Below are positions 1-11,694 of a DNA stretch of 64,000 bases, piece by piece. The stretch comes from Cylicocyclus nassatus (Eukaryota > Nematoda > Chromadorea > Rhabditida > Strongylidae). The translations under genes and the position numbers were made by a program. Numbering within the stretch: position 1 is the first letter of the stretch; the number at the start of each line of letters is the position of its first letter. The stretch lies in NCBI GenBank assembly GCA_958299035.1, contig CATQJL010000001.1, positions 82,275,071-82,339,070 of the forward strand. The letters run 5' to 3'. A model generated the notes under the pieces. It was not told the origin of the DNA, made no database searches, and worked only from the letters and a program-made list of their open reading frames with translations.

Positions 1-1
1 A

Positions 2-639
2 CATTCATTCTTCTGTAGTTCACGCACTCTAATTAGCTTCTACCAAGACTATGAGATAAAGCTGCTCCTTGGATAGGTATTTTGTTTGACTCTTGGAAAA
101 TCTATGCGTTTTCGTGCCCCTTTTCAGCCAAGTTCCAACCTCACCCTAAAGTTAGCACGATTTCGAGCCTCAAAACTCAGCTTTACTCCCGCGCAAACAC
201 TTGATATGAAGCAGCTGCATTGTTTGCATGATGATGTATCCATGTCAAAGCTTTTGGGTTTTTTGTAGAACTGATCTTGAGGCTATGTAGCTACAAACCA
301 AATAAAGGTGTGACTGCAATAGTAAAAACAGTGGTTTTGTTGAAATGACGTCTGCGTGGCCGAAACAAACGCTCAGTGCTGCTGATTTTTTCTAGCCAAA
401 TACACTGTCTTGTGAGCTTCTACATAACATAAGCTTACCTCATTGTAGGGCTTCAGAAGCTGAGTTTAGAGGCTTGAAATCGTGCTTACTCTAGGGTAAG
501 TTTGGAACTTGGCTGAAAAACGGCACGGAAACGCAAAGATTTTCCAAGCGTTAAACAAAACACCTATCCAAGGAGCTTATTTTATCTCATAACCTTGGTA
601 GAAGCTAATTAGAGTGCGTGAACTACAGAAGAATGGATG
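2..639. repeat. Foldback MITE with ~185 bp inverted arms
   Basis: The first ~210 bases reappear inverted at about 455-639; for example CATTCTTCTGTAGTTCACG near the left end is matched by its reverse complement near 620-637. The arms cover the window edge, so the left boundary and target duplication cannot be fixed. The loop (about 210-455) holds no ORF of note. No transposase is present, so this is a non-autonomous element of unknown superfamily. Confidence 0.75.
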
Positions 640-2385
640 TTTTTGGAGCGCAATCACTCCAAAAGCATTTAGAGCCATCTGAAAAAAGTAAAGATCCTTT
701 TTTTGAGCTGCACTGGGTTCAGTGTGTAACGGATGTTTCAGACTTTGTTACTGTAACTCTACAAAAAATTTGGACTCGAAAGATTGCACTCGCGAATGAA
801 AAATGGACCTTTGTTTGAGGTGTTCGTATAATTATGAACCGCTCAAAATTCGCATTAGGCGCAAAAACAAATAAATTAGGTATTCACTTACTTTTTGCTT
901 ACCCTTTGCGTGAATTTTGCTCTTTTATCTGACGTATAGACGGGCTGCTTCATTCGGACGTAATCATGCAGAATATGTACAATAGTTGAGCAATTGTTCA
1001 TCTGCAAAAACAGTTATATTATTCAAATTTCGCATTTTCACCACAAGAGAAGAGGGAGAAGGTGAATGGAAGAAATTTTAAACTTATTTGGGCTAAATAT
1101 AATTTATAAAGGTGCCAAAGCTATGAATAAATGATGCTGAAGGGCGGCTGAGCGATTTTCTCGAAACTTCACAGTCATATCTTGCTTCAGGGCTTTCGGT
1201 GGCAGCTATTGATAGTGGACCTCTTCCGCCTGCGCACATTGGTTCCGGGTCAGGAATCACACCGCGCGCGGGGGGCTTTCGCCGCGCCCAAATTCTGTGC
1301 CTCACAAACACTCTCCGGTGCTAAAGTCGCACGGCGCCACAGTAGGGAGTTAAGGGAGGGGGAGGGGAGGCAGATACTCGATGCCATAAGTAACATTGCG
1401 GCAGGAGTACTGACGGGAGCTGAGGCCTGTACTGCTTGACGTCGCATTGCGGCGTCGTGCGAAAATCGTGACTCCCGACCCGTACCAGTGCACATCACAC
1501 TCTGCTCCTCCTGAGCCATCATCTCTCAACGTCATGGACATTCCCCCCCCCCCCCCCGAATAATCAAATAATGCGAAAACCGTGAATTAAGCGCTTCTGG
1601 ATGATTTGAATGGGAAAAATAAAGTTCGAAATGAGAAGAAAATTAGGAAATAGGTGAACTTATAAAAAAATCAGTTTTTCTATATTCTCTTCAAGGATGA
1701 TTACCCGGAACAAAATTGTATACTGTGTTTCTAGTTTTTGAGGTGGGATTTGGAAGGTCAAAGTGGAACGACTGAAGCTGGGAACGAAACGAAAAACAGT
1801 AATCCTGAATCGCTTCCAGGTCTAATGAGATTTCAAGAATAATACACTATAGTATAGGCTTCTGGAGTAAAATTTCAAGCAACAGCTGAGGGTGTTGTTC
1901 GTATACATAGTACATATCTGTGCAAAAGGTTGACATGATTCATTAGTCTTGCGTATTAGGCGATTTTCCCTCAACAAAATATTATTCTTCACTATAGAAA
2001 GTATATTATGCGCTTCTGAATATGTTCAGATAATCATATGGCGTATAAGGAAGATATAAGCTAATAAATAGAAACCCACATTTCTTTGAATAATTTTTTT
2101 GCAATGGGTACGAAATCTACGGACCAACTTACTACTTAAAAGTGTGCTGAGTTGAGATTGATAAAGTAAGCGAATGCTGAAGAGAGACAAGTGCAACAAA
2201 TTTTTCTCTTGTACTTCTGAGTTTCAAAAGATCACACTTAAGTGCTTCCTATGAAATAGTGTGATGTAACTTATACATTGACCAGTGCGTCACCTCTGCT
2301 TCGCAGAGGCTCGCTCTTCATATGCCTTACTCATTCTTGACTAATGCTGGCAATAAAACTCACCGCGCAGTGCCGATTATCGCGA
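640..2385. other. Intergenic; GC-rich patch and poly-C tract, no gene resolved
   Basis: There is no exon pair with matching phase here. A GC-rich patch at about 1180-1500 is open in several frames on both strands without convincing splice sites, and a run of 15 C lies at 1543-1557. The rest is AT-rich single-copy-looking sequence. Confidence 0.4.
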
Positions 2386-2389
2386 GTAA

Positions 2390-2960
2390 AATGTTAACAA
2401 CTACCCATTCCAAATGCTTTTTCATGTGAGGTCGGTGATTTCGCGTGGATGAAACTTTTCGCAGAACAACAAATGCAAATTTGAATAGGTTTTGGACTCT
2501 TTCTGGCTTGGTAGCTGTCATAAGGACAATAGGCAACGTGAGCTACATCTTTGTGCAAAATTTTTCTCAAATGCTTAGGTAAAACCATGGCAAATTAACC
2601 ATTTACGCAATCATTTCTTTTTGGCGTTTCTCGTAAAGTAGTAGACCTTTGTCCACTTTTTTAAACTAAAGTCCATGGCTTGCACATCGGCATGCCAAAC
2701 ACATCCCCGACTTTGCAAAAAATGGTGATACAGAACCAATTTTGCTAGCCAGAACCCAAGCGGTTCCGTTTGACGCGCAATTTCTGAGGGATCCACATAA
2801 CAAAACCACTCGTGGTTTTGTATGGTAGGCTCTTATGTTGGTCGCATGCAATGTGCAAAATTTGGGCTCAGGACGTTGGCTGGAACTCGCTCTACGAATT
2901 TCGTTACAGACAGACACACAGACATACATACACACACAAAAACACGTAAACAACCTTAGC
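2390..2960 (-). repeat. Repeat ending in a TGTCTGTCTG-type microsatellite
   Basis: On the minus strand a degenerate GTGTGTATGTATGTCTGTGTGTCTGTCTG run (about 2905-2945, quoted here only as its motif) is followed by ~500 bases open in overlapping frames. The layout, a pyrimidine-purine microsatellite just inside the end, resembles the 5' end of the Helitron at 49424. No Helitron 3' end was found, so the assignment is weak. Confidence 0.35.
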
Positions 2961-3417
2961 CCGTTATTATAAGTTATGATATTTTTCAGGTTGATTTATT
3001 CTCTTATCACAGCTCTACGTCCAAACATTGACTAACCATTTTCAAACCACTCACTTTCTAACATTTTCATTTCCATTTCTAACAATGAAAATAGCTTCTT
3101 GAACTCCATAGCCACTTCTTAAGAAACCGTGTTTTGCGATTCCACTTTTTGAAACAAATGTGTAAGTTCTAAGCAAGTAAAGAGGGGTGTCTTGCAAAAA
3201 CTATGATCCGAAAGGCAGCCATGAAAAATTTGTTCGCTTAACTTCTAAAAGTGGATTTATTAAAGACCAAGGCTTAATTTTGATGGATGAAACTGAAAAC
3301 TGGCAAGCATCCACTTTCTTTTCGCATGTAGTCGGATAATGCCTTATATAACGAACAGTTCCGAGGTACACAATACAGCAATAGTACGTCTTTCAGTCTC
3401 TGTTCAGTTCTTGTACA

Positions 3418-3552
3418 ATGTTTGGATTGAGAAACATCTCATTCGGGGAAATTGGTCACATTGAGAAAGTAGGAGGAATGCATATGTTCGATTGGAGTAT
3501 CCCACCAGATGCAGATTTTACACCAACTGTCACGTATAGCGTTGGCAACTAA
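3418..3552 (+). CDS. Possible small ORF, 44 residues, unrecognised
   Basis: An ATG at 3418 opens a 45-codon frame ending in TAA at 3550. Codon choice (GGA, CCA, GAG, ATC) looks coding, and the reading includes HMFDWSIPPDADFTPT. An acceptor-like CTGTTCAG lies 8 bases upstream of the ATG, fitting cis- or trans-splicing, and an AATAAA signal follows at about 3664. A donor-like GTATAG at 3533 could instead make this the first exon of a longer gene. The opposite strand is also open for 79 codons, so the strand is not certain. No family is recognised. Confidence 0.3.
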   Translation: MFGLRNISFGEIGHIEKVGGMHMFDWSIPPDADFTPTVTYSVGN

Positions 3553-3689
3553 TGCGGCCCTTTTACTCTTAATCTGCTTGCCTGCACTGCGAATTTTTCC
3601 TCTTATCGATCTATTCACTGAGATTCTACTGCCTTTGTCATGGACTATCTCAGATTTTGCATAAATAAACGGATTCAATCGATATTCAC

Positions 3690-3990
3690 CTACTCAAACA
3701 ATCGTCGGGGCAGGCGGTCCGCAAACTCGCTCTCTCTTGCAGGCGATCAGTAGAATTTTGGGGCGTGGCCAAACCTTCGGCAAGCGGTACTTCCTTCTTG
3801 GACCTGCGTTATACAAAGCCCTCGCCGCCACAGTCGGCACGCGCGCTGAGCTGGCTTACGTTATTCCGCACCCACTTTGCAACGGTGCGCATGAGCCATG
3901 CGGCAATTGTGCGAACGGAGCCTTGTCCAGACTCATCGCTCGCGATGTCGCGACTTTTTTGAAAGGTTGCATGAAAGCACTAAGAAAAAA
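3690..3990. repeat. Copy of the GGGGCAGGCGG / TTTTGGGGCGTGGCC repeat family
   Basis: The stretch with GGGGCAGGCGGTCCGCAAAC, then AATTTTGGGGCGTGGCCAAA and a GGCGGCAC-like block, recurs in the same order at about 24120-24215 and 25090-25180. It is an interspersed repeat of unknown type. The ORFs in it are open only because the repeat is GC-rich. Confidence 0.6.
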
Positions 3991-4009
3991 TTGCTCTTTC
4001 AGATGTTAA

Positions 4010-4690
4010 CGCGCGAAATCGTCTGCCGCGATAAGGTGCTGGATTGTAAAAAAAACTTTCATTTTTTCTTTTTTTATTTGGTTTCATCTTGCTATCATTT
4101 AAGAAAACAAATGAATATTGCAATGAAATTCGCTTATCAATACAACCTTCGAAGTCCTAGTCACGTCTCGTGAATAAGTAAAATTTCATAAACAATCTCA
4201 AAGTAGAGCTAAGGAAGAGATCGCCTTCCACCTAGAACAAAAGCATCGAAATAAAAACAAACAAAATGAGCTCAAGTTAAGGCCGCACGTAAGCATTGCG
4301 CAAGACTACTAATCTCAACTTGCAATCTAGGCCACACCTTGCGATGACAATTACCCTATTTTCAGGTGTATAAGAAGCACCCTGTTCGTTCTAAAGGCGT
4401 ACACGCCAAAAGACTGCCTGTTACGATGGGGCGCGTTAAGTGAGAGCAATGTGCGAGAAAGCGACCGCTAAATAACTATATTGTGGCAAAACAAATGTGG
4501 GACAAAATAAATCGAAAAAAAATTGAAAAACACTGAGGTATTTTGGAAAACGAGTCTTTTGTTTTTATTTGAAAATAAAACGAATATGAACCAAATAAAA
4601 AAATACACAAGCTCTTCAACTTCGCACCTTCGTGGTCAGACGTAGAGCTTTCAATGTAGATTAATGAGAGTCTGATTCCAAACATCTAGT
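4010..4690. other. Intergenic, nothing resolved
   Basis: AT-rich sequence without paired splice sites or clear inverted repeats. Confidence 0.4.
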
Positions 4691-4699
4691 TCGCAGTTC

Positions 4700-5040
4700 A
4701 TCGTAACGCATTTTTCATAAGTTATGCCAAATATAACACAACAATTTGTGCTACTAGTCAAAAATCTGATAACATTTAAAAAGCTCTACACAAGCGCAAA
4801 TACTTGTGTAATGAGTTCAGCATGCATGAAGATCTTGCTACACAATTTCTCAGATTTGTTAGGGAACTTTTTTTCCAAACGACCCTTTTCACTTGGCACC
4901 ATATGCTGCAAGTTCCTACCGTGCTCCTACAGTAATCAAGATAGATTCTTAATTCGCTTCAGATACTAATTCTAAGTTGGAGCTAGCTCTACAAAACAGT
5001 ACCTAAAGCATCTCGAAAGATCTCATTACTAAAGAGTTAA
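4700..5040. repeat. Diverged copy of the 62386-type mariner-like MITE
   Basis: AAGTTCCTACCGTGCTCCTA followed by CAGTAAT and later CTCTACAAAACAGTACCT matches, with many substitutions, the right half of the element at 62386-62996 (AAGTTCCTACCGTGATCCTA, CTCTATAGAATGGTGCCT). Both ends are worn away. Confidence 0.45.
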
Positions 5041-5126
5041 TAGCAGCTAAAGCCAGGAAGTTTTATGGGCATTAACATTATTCTATAACAAATGTATCAG
5101 GCAGATATGGTCGTCAAATTTGCTAA

Positions 5127-5592
5127 TAAGGGAACGATACTTGGTGTCCGTGGCCTTTTGAGATATAATGCATACCATTACACTCGTCTTGGAGCGCTGA
5201 TTCCGAATCTGACTTCCGTTTTTGCTAATCTTTTCTCGTAAAAAAGTTATGAAGGATTTTCGCGCCGAAGGAGATGTGGTCGAAATGCCAAGACCGCCGC
5301 TAAGATGTGGTGTAGTGGCTAGTGCGATAGCCCTCGCAAGTTGATGCAGGTTTAGTCTCGAGTCCTTTTGTGTTTTTAAGTTTTGCATTGCCTCAATCAA
5401 GCTTTTTTTAGAAGTTAGGCATCCTTGACCGTGTTTCTTTTAGGCGAGCATTGACGCGAAAATCCTTCATAACTTCTTCTAGAGAAACGATTAGCAGAAA
5501 TGGAAGTCAGATTCGGAATCAGCGTCTCAAGACGAATGTGATGATATACGTTTCATCCCAAAAAGCCACGGACACCAAGTATCGTTTCCTTG
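5127..5592. mobile_element. Tc4/Tc5-like foldback MITE, TAA target duplication
   Basis: The arms 5127-5265 and 5455-5592 are inverted copies (CGATACTTGGTGTCCGTGGC and its complement). The outer flanks read C-TAA before the element and TAA-G after it, giving a CTAAG target with a 3-base TAA duplication. Tc4 and Tc5 of C. elegans are known to duplicate TNA within CTNAG. The two ORFs over the arms share a peptide only because they read the same repeat in opposite directions; they are not genes. Confidence 0.75.
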
Positions 5593-5599
5593 TAAGATG

Positions 5600-6220
5600 T
5601 CAAAATACTACTCGAGCTTATGATTTGAGCATCGGATATGATGCAGTAAAATACATCGTATCCCTGATAAAGTTTGTACGTAGAGAGGAGACAGATACTC
5701 TGCTTTCGTCAACTGTTCCTGCACAAAATTCAGTAATCTCTCTGCCCGAAACAGTACAGTCCGTCCTATCGTCAGTGGTGTTGCGAATAAATCATTGCGA
5801 TAGTAGGTGAAGGCTTCGCAACACTTAATCTGACAAGGACAAATTGTTTCTTGTTATCTCATGTGATACAACTGCACGCGATAACATGAGACTGCAGTTT
5901 ATATTTCAAATGACTGCGACAGCAAGTGAAGGAATTGCGATTTTTATCCGACATGGGGTTCCGAAAGCGTTATTATCGCGTGAGATCCTCCACATGTAGT
6001 TGAATAGCAGAAGTACAGAATTTGACAAAAGCATTTGCCACAGTAAACCAATCGCAACTCTTATCGTGACATAAACGCGAATGAAACTATTTTATGCAAC
6101 ACATCGCTAAAAGCAAGACAATGATGTACGGCATGTCTATAAAATGCGAGACTAAGCAAAGAGCAGATTATATTCTACGAGGAATTTCCAGGTCAAGTCA
6201 TTCCGAATACCGCTGCAGAC
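5600..6220. other. Intergenic, no gene resolved
   Basis: Short open frames only. No splice-phase match and no repeat pairing was seen. Confidence 0.35.
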
Positions 6221-6223
6221 AAA

Positions 6224-7587
6224 GGCCCGTAGTAAACTACCGTCAGGGCATCTCCTCTGAGGCGGACCGGAGTTGATATCTTGGCGCCTCAGTCCAGCAT
6301 CCGGCGAGCTATTGATCTGGATGCAGATCGCTTCCTGGACATTATAATCAAGTGCGTTCTCGAAAAAACAGCTACTTGATTCGATTTGGTTAAGTGTTTA
6401 AGCCAGTGGAATTACACGCGCGCGGCCGTGGTTCGACTCCGCCTAGCGACACAACTTTTGCTGCATCGCCGGGCAATCTTTGATAGCGGCCACTATCCAA
6501 TCGATGATGACCGCTATCAAGGATTTCGCCTAGCAAACGCAAAGATAAAACAAAAAACATTTTGAGCTCGATCGTCAATTAATCTTGGCATAGTCCATAT
6601 AACTTTGGTATGATATTTGAGCAGTGGCCAAGATTGGTATCGATTTTTATTTCTCGGCTAACGTTTCGGAGTACAACTCCTTCTTCGGAGCCTGAAAGAT
6701 CAAAAACTATGCGAAACTGTTCCTCTAAGCACTCAGTCACCTAACAGATACCGTTCAACACAAGGTAGTTACAAGATGAAGATAGAGACCGTAACTAAGC
6801 TAATGCTTACCTCAAAGGCCAGCAATGGAGACTCAGAGCAGGCCACCTAATAAATTCAATGAATAAGCAAGGTAAGCATTAGCTTAGTTACGGTCTCTAT
6901 CTTCATCTTGTAACTACCTTGTGTTGAACGGTATCTGTTAGGTGACTGAGTGCTTAGAGGAACAGTTTCGCATAGTTTTTGATCTTTCAGGCTCCGAAGA
7001 AGGAGTTGTACTCCGAAACGTTAGCCGAGAAATAAAGATCGATACCAATCTTGGCCACTGCTCAAATATCATACCAAAAAACATTTTGTTACGAAAATTT
7101 TGCGACAAAACGAAATGGTTGCACCGAGAATTCAATGAAATGAACAAATGAGTCCTTGTTTTGGACAGCTTCAAAAAAAACCAGTAAAGTTTACAAAAAA
7201 AAGAAAAATTTGTTTTTTCTGTCTTCCTCGCCAAAATCAGCTGTTCATCGATCCTCTCCTTTTCGGGCGCGGTTGTGCAATTTTGCGCCGATTTTGTCCG
7301 CAGTGTTAGGCAAATTGCTGTGTATCGTAAGTTACTCAGGAGCAACTTACGAAAAATTTCTCTGCGTTTCCTCTTTAGCACACTATTTCTAGACATCATC
7401 GCTCATATCATCTCCCATGACCCGGCAGGGAGATCATCTCTCTGCCGAACTTCACCTGAGGCTCACCTCTCAGGTGACGTTGCATTCCTATAGCATGGGG
7501 AAATGGGCGGTCGTCATTTTACTGACAGAACCTCACATGAAGGTGTTAGGGGAGATAATCTTCCATGATCGAGCTTTACTACGGGCC
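6224..7587. mobile_element. DNA element with GGCCCGTAGTAAA inverted ends
   Basis: The left end GGCCCGTAGTAAAC (6224) and right end GCTTTACTACGGGCC (7574-7587) are inverted. The same ends bound 45560-46383 and 21981-23626, and in worn form 33819-34660. The body contains a nearly perfect palindrome, about 6600-6815 against 6867-7080, with a short loop. It also carries a tRNA-like B box near the left end. No transposase frame was recognised, so it is treated as non-autonomous. Confidence 0.7.
6380..6450 (+). other. tRNA-like sequence (B box) inside the element
   Basis: GGTTCGACTCC at 6430-6440 matches the RNA polymerase III B-box consensus GGTTCGANTCC exactly, preceded by an A-box-like TTAAG stretch about 45 bases upstream. 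The same module occurs in reverse in the copies at 46160-46230 and about 34440-34520. No full cloverleaf folds by eye, so this is a tRNA-derived relic rather than a tRNA gene. Confidence 0.4.
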
Positions 7588-7781
7588 AAAATTTGCGAAT
7601 ACATTAAGAAAATATGATGACGTTGAAAAGTTTTTTTTGAGAGTGGTTTTTTAGCCTAATTTGGTCCCAGTGAACATGATAAGCTCCTCCTATCTACAGT
7701 TTCACGAAGTCTACGTCGAGCACCAAGATCGCCAATAAAGATAGTCCGCTGGGAAGGCGACCGCCAGATGTCGTCGTCGTA

Positions 7782-8765
7782 TTAGCAAGACTGACATCTT
7801 GGGAAGCGGGAACATTGAAACGGCAGGCGACGGTATAGGGAGCTCAAAACCAGAAGGTTAAACTCGCTCAACAGTGTGGTGGTGGCGTCGGGATCTGCGC
7901 GAGGGCGTAGCTGGATGGTATGGCGTCTCCAAACAAATCCTTCGACTTCCACATTGTAAAGTGAGCGTTCAGTTCTTGATTGCACACACGCTGGAGTCCA
8001 AGTAGGCTCTGATGGACTGCGGTAGTCGCGAACGTAGACGGCATCGTAGGCTTCGAATCTCCTTTTCTGGCCTCCATGTCGGCGGTTGTACATGGCTTTC
8101 ATCGCCGGTTTCGATCCGGAAGAGTATTTTGATGCAGCAGTCCAAGCGTCAATGACAAATTTGGAGCGGAGTATCGATCCTTCGTCCAAAAACAACTCTG
8201 CGCGCGAAAAATCATCAGACGAAGACGTGCAGGGCCTACAGCGGTAACATAGCAGTGGCTTTAGTAAAGCTTTCGGGAGTTTTCTTTCACCTTGCAGCTT
8301 CAGGAGTCTTCTCCTGAAAATGACGACAAAGACTTCAGCGACATTCGATTGCGAGTGGAAGCGGCGTCCGAATGTGCTTAATCCTGTACTTTTTGCAGAA
8401 ATCTCCGGAAAACTGGGAAAGGAATTGTGTCTGTTGTTCGAAACAAGCGTTTCTGGGTATCCAAATCTGGTAAAGATCTTCATGAGTTCCTGCATGGTAG
8501 CTTGCAACGTAGTCGACTGCATTTCCACGATTTCAGGCCAAGGGGAGTACGCATCCACGACAATGAGATCATGTTTTCCAAAAAGCGGTCCTGTGGAATC
8601 AATATGCAGGCGTTCCATCGGGCCATTTGCGATCGGCCATGGAGTTAATTCAGCTTTTGCTGGATTCATACCTGCAACTTGGCAATTCTGGCAGCGTTTG
8701 ACAGTCTTTTCGACGTCTTCTTCTACACCAGGCCAGTAGAAGTAGTTGCGAGCAAGCAGTTTCAT
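7782..8765 (-). pseudogene. Ty3/gypsy-type retrotransposon integrase remnant
   Basis: The minus-strand frame reads the end of an integrase zinc domain (CQNCQ), then a catalytic core start (HIDSTGP), a conserved region around FGYPETLVSNN, and a degraded helix region (FRRRLLKL). This order is typical of Ty3/gypsy integrases. The second catalytic aspartate, normally in SDNG, reads as Asn here, and the glutamate region is worn. The N-terminal HH part, reverse transcriptase and LTRs are missing, so the copy is truncated at 5' and dead. It is an invertebrate LTR-retrotransposon relic. Confidence 0.75.
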
Positions 8766-8889
8766 CCGGGTTTACAATGTTACTCTTAGCAGAATACTTT
8801 TCACAACATTTGTGGATGTCTACATTTTTTGTACAGCTGAAACCAAGTGTTAACTGTTTCGACGCAATAAATTGGGTTACACACGGTCA

Positions 8890-9127
8890 TCAGTAACCCA
8901 TCTTATCATATTTTCCAAGATACATAAAGGGCTCTGCGTAATCGCGAGAGTCGGTGATTGCGGCCATTGCTCGCGCACTGAACTGCCGGTTTTCTTTCTG
9001 CTTCCATACTTTTTTGCTAGAATATGTCAGATTTGAGTAGGTAAAGCATTCCGAAAGTACGGGGATTGTGTAAAGTTTGAAACCATACCGCCTGAGCGAT
9101 GGCCGCAAACACACCGATTCCCACGAT
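8890..9127 (-). CDS. Terminal exons of an unrecognised gene
   Basis: The last exon is 8890-9016: acceptor CATATTCTAG, then a coding-like frame ending DSRDYAEPFMYLGKYDKMGY and TGA. A second exon, 9089-9127, has acceptor TCTCTGCAG and donor GTATGG, giving a 72-base intron. In one frame this 39-base exon reads the hydrophobic IVGIGVFAAIAQA, but that frame does not join the last exon in the frame quoted; the frame that joins reads SWESVCLRPSLR. Either the junction or the frame is therefore uncertain, and exons upstream of 9127 were not found. Product unknown. Confidence 0.35.
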
Positions 9128-9129
9128 CT

Positions 9130-10265
9130 GCAGAGACATATGTTTAGCGTCCTATAAATACTTCCATTTGTATTACATTCCCGGCTCAACAATGTGCCAA
9201 CACTCTCTCCTCCATCGAGCACTGTATTCTTCTACTCCCTCTAGCTCAAGGATGTGCCGTCTTCAAACTGTCCCTGATATGTGGAAATGGTCGTCGTTAC
9301 TTATCCAGTTCACCTAATTCTACCCTTTTATCTTCAATATGATCGAATGTGTACACTCTGCCTCAATCGGGATCAGGCTGAACCCTCGGCGTGGATTTGC
9401 GCGCTCGCAGCGCAGGCGTTTGCGTTGCATGTGCGCGCTGTTGGAGAGGGCGAGGAAATCGAGGAGCAAACAAGCAGGCCGTGAGCGTGACCGCGAAACC
9501 CTAGCGACGCGGACTCCCGCCATGCCAATTTTGGCCTGCTTGGGATTGAGGCAGACTGTATATCGTCATCTCCTTATGGTCAAAACAAGGTCGGGAACGT
9601 GCTCACTGAAAAAAGAGAGTCAGTATTTCTCCATGCACCCAGGAAGACTTGACACGGAAGTCCCAGGTTTCTTGAAGTATCTTGGGTTTTAACATCCAGA
9701 AAACTTTTCAAAATCATTAGCTTTTCCCTTCTACAGCGTCATGGCACAATGAACATGTGGTGTTTTTTGCATTTTGTGTAAAGCTCGGCATAGTTCCGCA
9801 GAGCAGCTAATACTAAGATTGATGAAAATATCGTAGGTGAGATGTTTAATGTTCGCCGGCCTTAACAAAATCGATTCCCAACAACTATTTATTAGCAAGG
9901 AGACAATCGTGCAATTGGACAAAACAAGTGACCTTTCAAACTAAGGCCACTACTACAAAAGATCATAGTGAGCCGTCGGCCAGCGGCGGTGAATCATGAC
10001 GGCCGATATGAGTAAATAAAGGTGCGGTCGCTACTTGCAAAACTACAAAACAAGAGTAAGAGAGTTCGAAAAGGAGGTTGAGAAGCTACATTGAATAAGA
10101 ATAAGAAAAGGTACGAATGCACACCTAAAGGCTTCCTACGGTCTCTTATATATATGTTCTACTAATGGGTATGAACATACATGGTCACATGAAACGTATA
10201 ATAAAAATGGTAATCAAGTTAACATTGCCTAATGGAAAATACCCAAACTTCCTAACGAATCCATT
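9130..10265. other. Intergenic with a GC-rich patch (9370-9520)
   Basis: A patch rich in CGCGC and CGAGC at about 9370-9520 is open on both strands. It may be a promoter region or a worn element, but nothing decides between these. No gene is resolved. Confidence 0.35.
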
Positions 10266-10270
10266 ATCCT

Positions 10271-10443
10271 TTAGAGGTTTTCGTAAGTTTCTTTCTCTTG
10301 TCCTGATAATTCGCTTTCGTCGTATTCGATGTCACTTCGCTGTTGCAATGTTTGCTTACTCACTCGTTGTGTAAACATAGAGTCCGCTGTTCGCACATGC
10401 GCGGAATATTCGACAAGGCACATTACATTTGTCAGTGTGCATT
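10271..10443 (-). CDS. Small two-exon gene, ~36 residues, unrecognised
   Basis: The first exon (10364-10443) follows acceptor TTTTGTTTAG and begins AATG; an acceptor one base from the ATG is the layout of a trans-spliced nematode gene. It reads MHTDKCNVPCRIFRACANSG and continues to the donor GTGAGTAAG. A 61-base intron leads to acceptor AATTATCAG and the terminal exon 10271-10302, which joins in phase and reads QEKETYENL then TAA. Alternatively the region is one exon in another frame that ends with the same residues (open for 78 codons). Three cysteines lie in the first 16 residues; there is no hydrophobic signal. Function unknown. Confidence 0.4.
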
Positions 10444-10800
10444 CTAAACAAAACCTTTCAGTATAGTAAAGGATGAATACAAACAGAGATAAGTAGTCTA
10501 TTATCAATATTTAGCGCGTAGGGATTTCCTAGGCATATTACATTCAACGAGACACCAAAGTGTAATCAACAAACAATCAACACAACAAATTGGAAACGAT
10601 TAGAATCAAATGAAGAAACTATGGCGAAAGAAGATAGTTCTGAAGAACGGTTTTGAATTAAGATAATTTGATAGTAATCATACCCTTCCTCATCGGTTTA
10701 CCTACATCACCGCTGAAATCGTCATGAAGAATTAACTGAAAAATCTACTACATTTCAATTTTTCAAAGATTTATCTCACAATGTAGCCTCAATTTGGATA

Positions 10801-10936
10801 GAGGACTATATGTCGCCGAATTTGGAAGAGTCCCGCGCGGATTCCCTGCAGGAACGCATGTCCGCGCATGTACAAGGGTGCATATTTGTCGCAAATGACC
10901 GCGGGGACCGCCCTTTTTCGGCGACATATAGTCCTC
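10801..10936. repeat. 136-bp MITE with 20-bp inverted ends
   Basis: GAGGACTATATGTCGCCGAA at the left is matched by its reverse complement at the right end. No target duplication was recognised. Confidence 0.7.
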
Positions 10937-11404
10937 CACCCCTCAATTTTATGAGCAATCAGGCAAGCTCTCTCTTGGGCCAACAAAGGTGGGTACTTGG
11001 AAGACCATCGCTCCTCTCTCATTCATGCAGAATTCCCGTGAAGGCTGAAGCCCACTATAAAAATGAGAGTCTGATCTCCTAAAACGACTACCAGAGCTGA
11101 CTGCTGTCGTCGCCGCGCAGCTTCTTCCCCTCCCACATTTATAACTTTTGTATATAGCCTGTAAATAAGCATATATCTCCCTTACAACTCACTAACCACC
11201 GCCATACATAGAAAGAGCTTACAGGGAAGCGTCAGGACTCGCAGTGGAGTTTTCCAACGAAATGTATATAGGTTTGTAGGTCCTGGCACGCAACTTACAA
11301 AACAGCCTTCCGTATCTGCCAATCGGTCCTCCGGGCCGAGATATAAGCGTTTGAATTTCGCGAGATCGCGCGTCAACACAAGTACGCGCGAGCTACCTCA
11401 ACAT

Positions 11405-11481
11405 TGCATGGTGGCGTAGCGCAGTGGCAAGAGGTCGGGTTCATGATCCTTGAGGTCCAGGTTCGAATCCTTTCCTCGGCA
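11405..11481 (+). tRNA. tRNA-like sequence in the left terminal repeat (CAT in anticodon position)
   Basis: An A box TAGCGCAGTGG (11417-11427) and B box GGTTCGAATCC (11460-11470) sit at tRNA spacing, both matching consensus. The putative anticodon loop TTCATGA places CAT in the anticodon position, as in tRNA-Met. The T, anticodon and acceptor stems have several mismatches (about three of five T-stem pairs form), so this is a tRNA-derived sequence or pseudogene, not a convincing functional tRNA. An inverted copy lies in the right repeat. Confidence 0.55.
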
Positions 11482-11694
11482 GCACTTTTGCATTCACTTA
11501 TTTTTGTATTCGATGATAAGCTGAACGTTCTAGCATCATCACTAACAAAATTTATTGCAAAAGTAAGCTACTATAGTCTATTTTGGAATTAGACAGCGGT
11601 ACGTTCGAAACTTGCAGTGATTGAAACAAAAGTACTATCTTTAATACAAGCAGTAGCACAAGTTAGCACATCCCAAAGCGTAGTAGTCTATATC

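Noticed and set aside
5083..5810. Two ORFs on opposite strands sharing a ~40-residue peptide
   Set aside because: They read the two arms of one inverted-repeat MITE, so the similarity is DNA repeat symmetry and not gene duplication.
6942..7151. 69-codon ORF reading SGSEEGVVLRNVSREI
   Set aside because: It lies in one arm of the 6600-7080 palindrome and its mirror is in the other arm; no gene structure surrounds it.
11405..11481. A functional tRNA-Met gene
   Set aside because: Several stem mismatches and its place in a transposon repeat argue for a tRNA-derived sequence, although the promoter boxes are intact.
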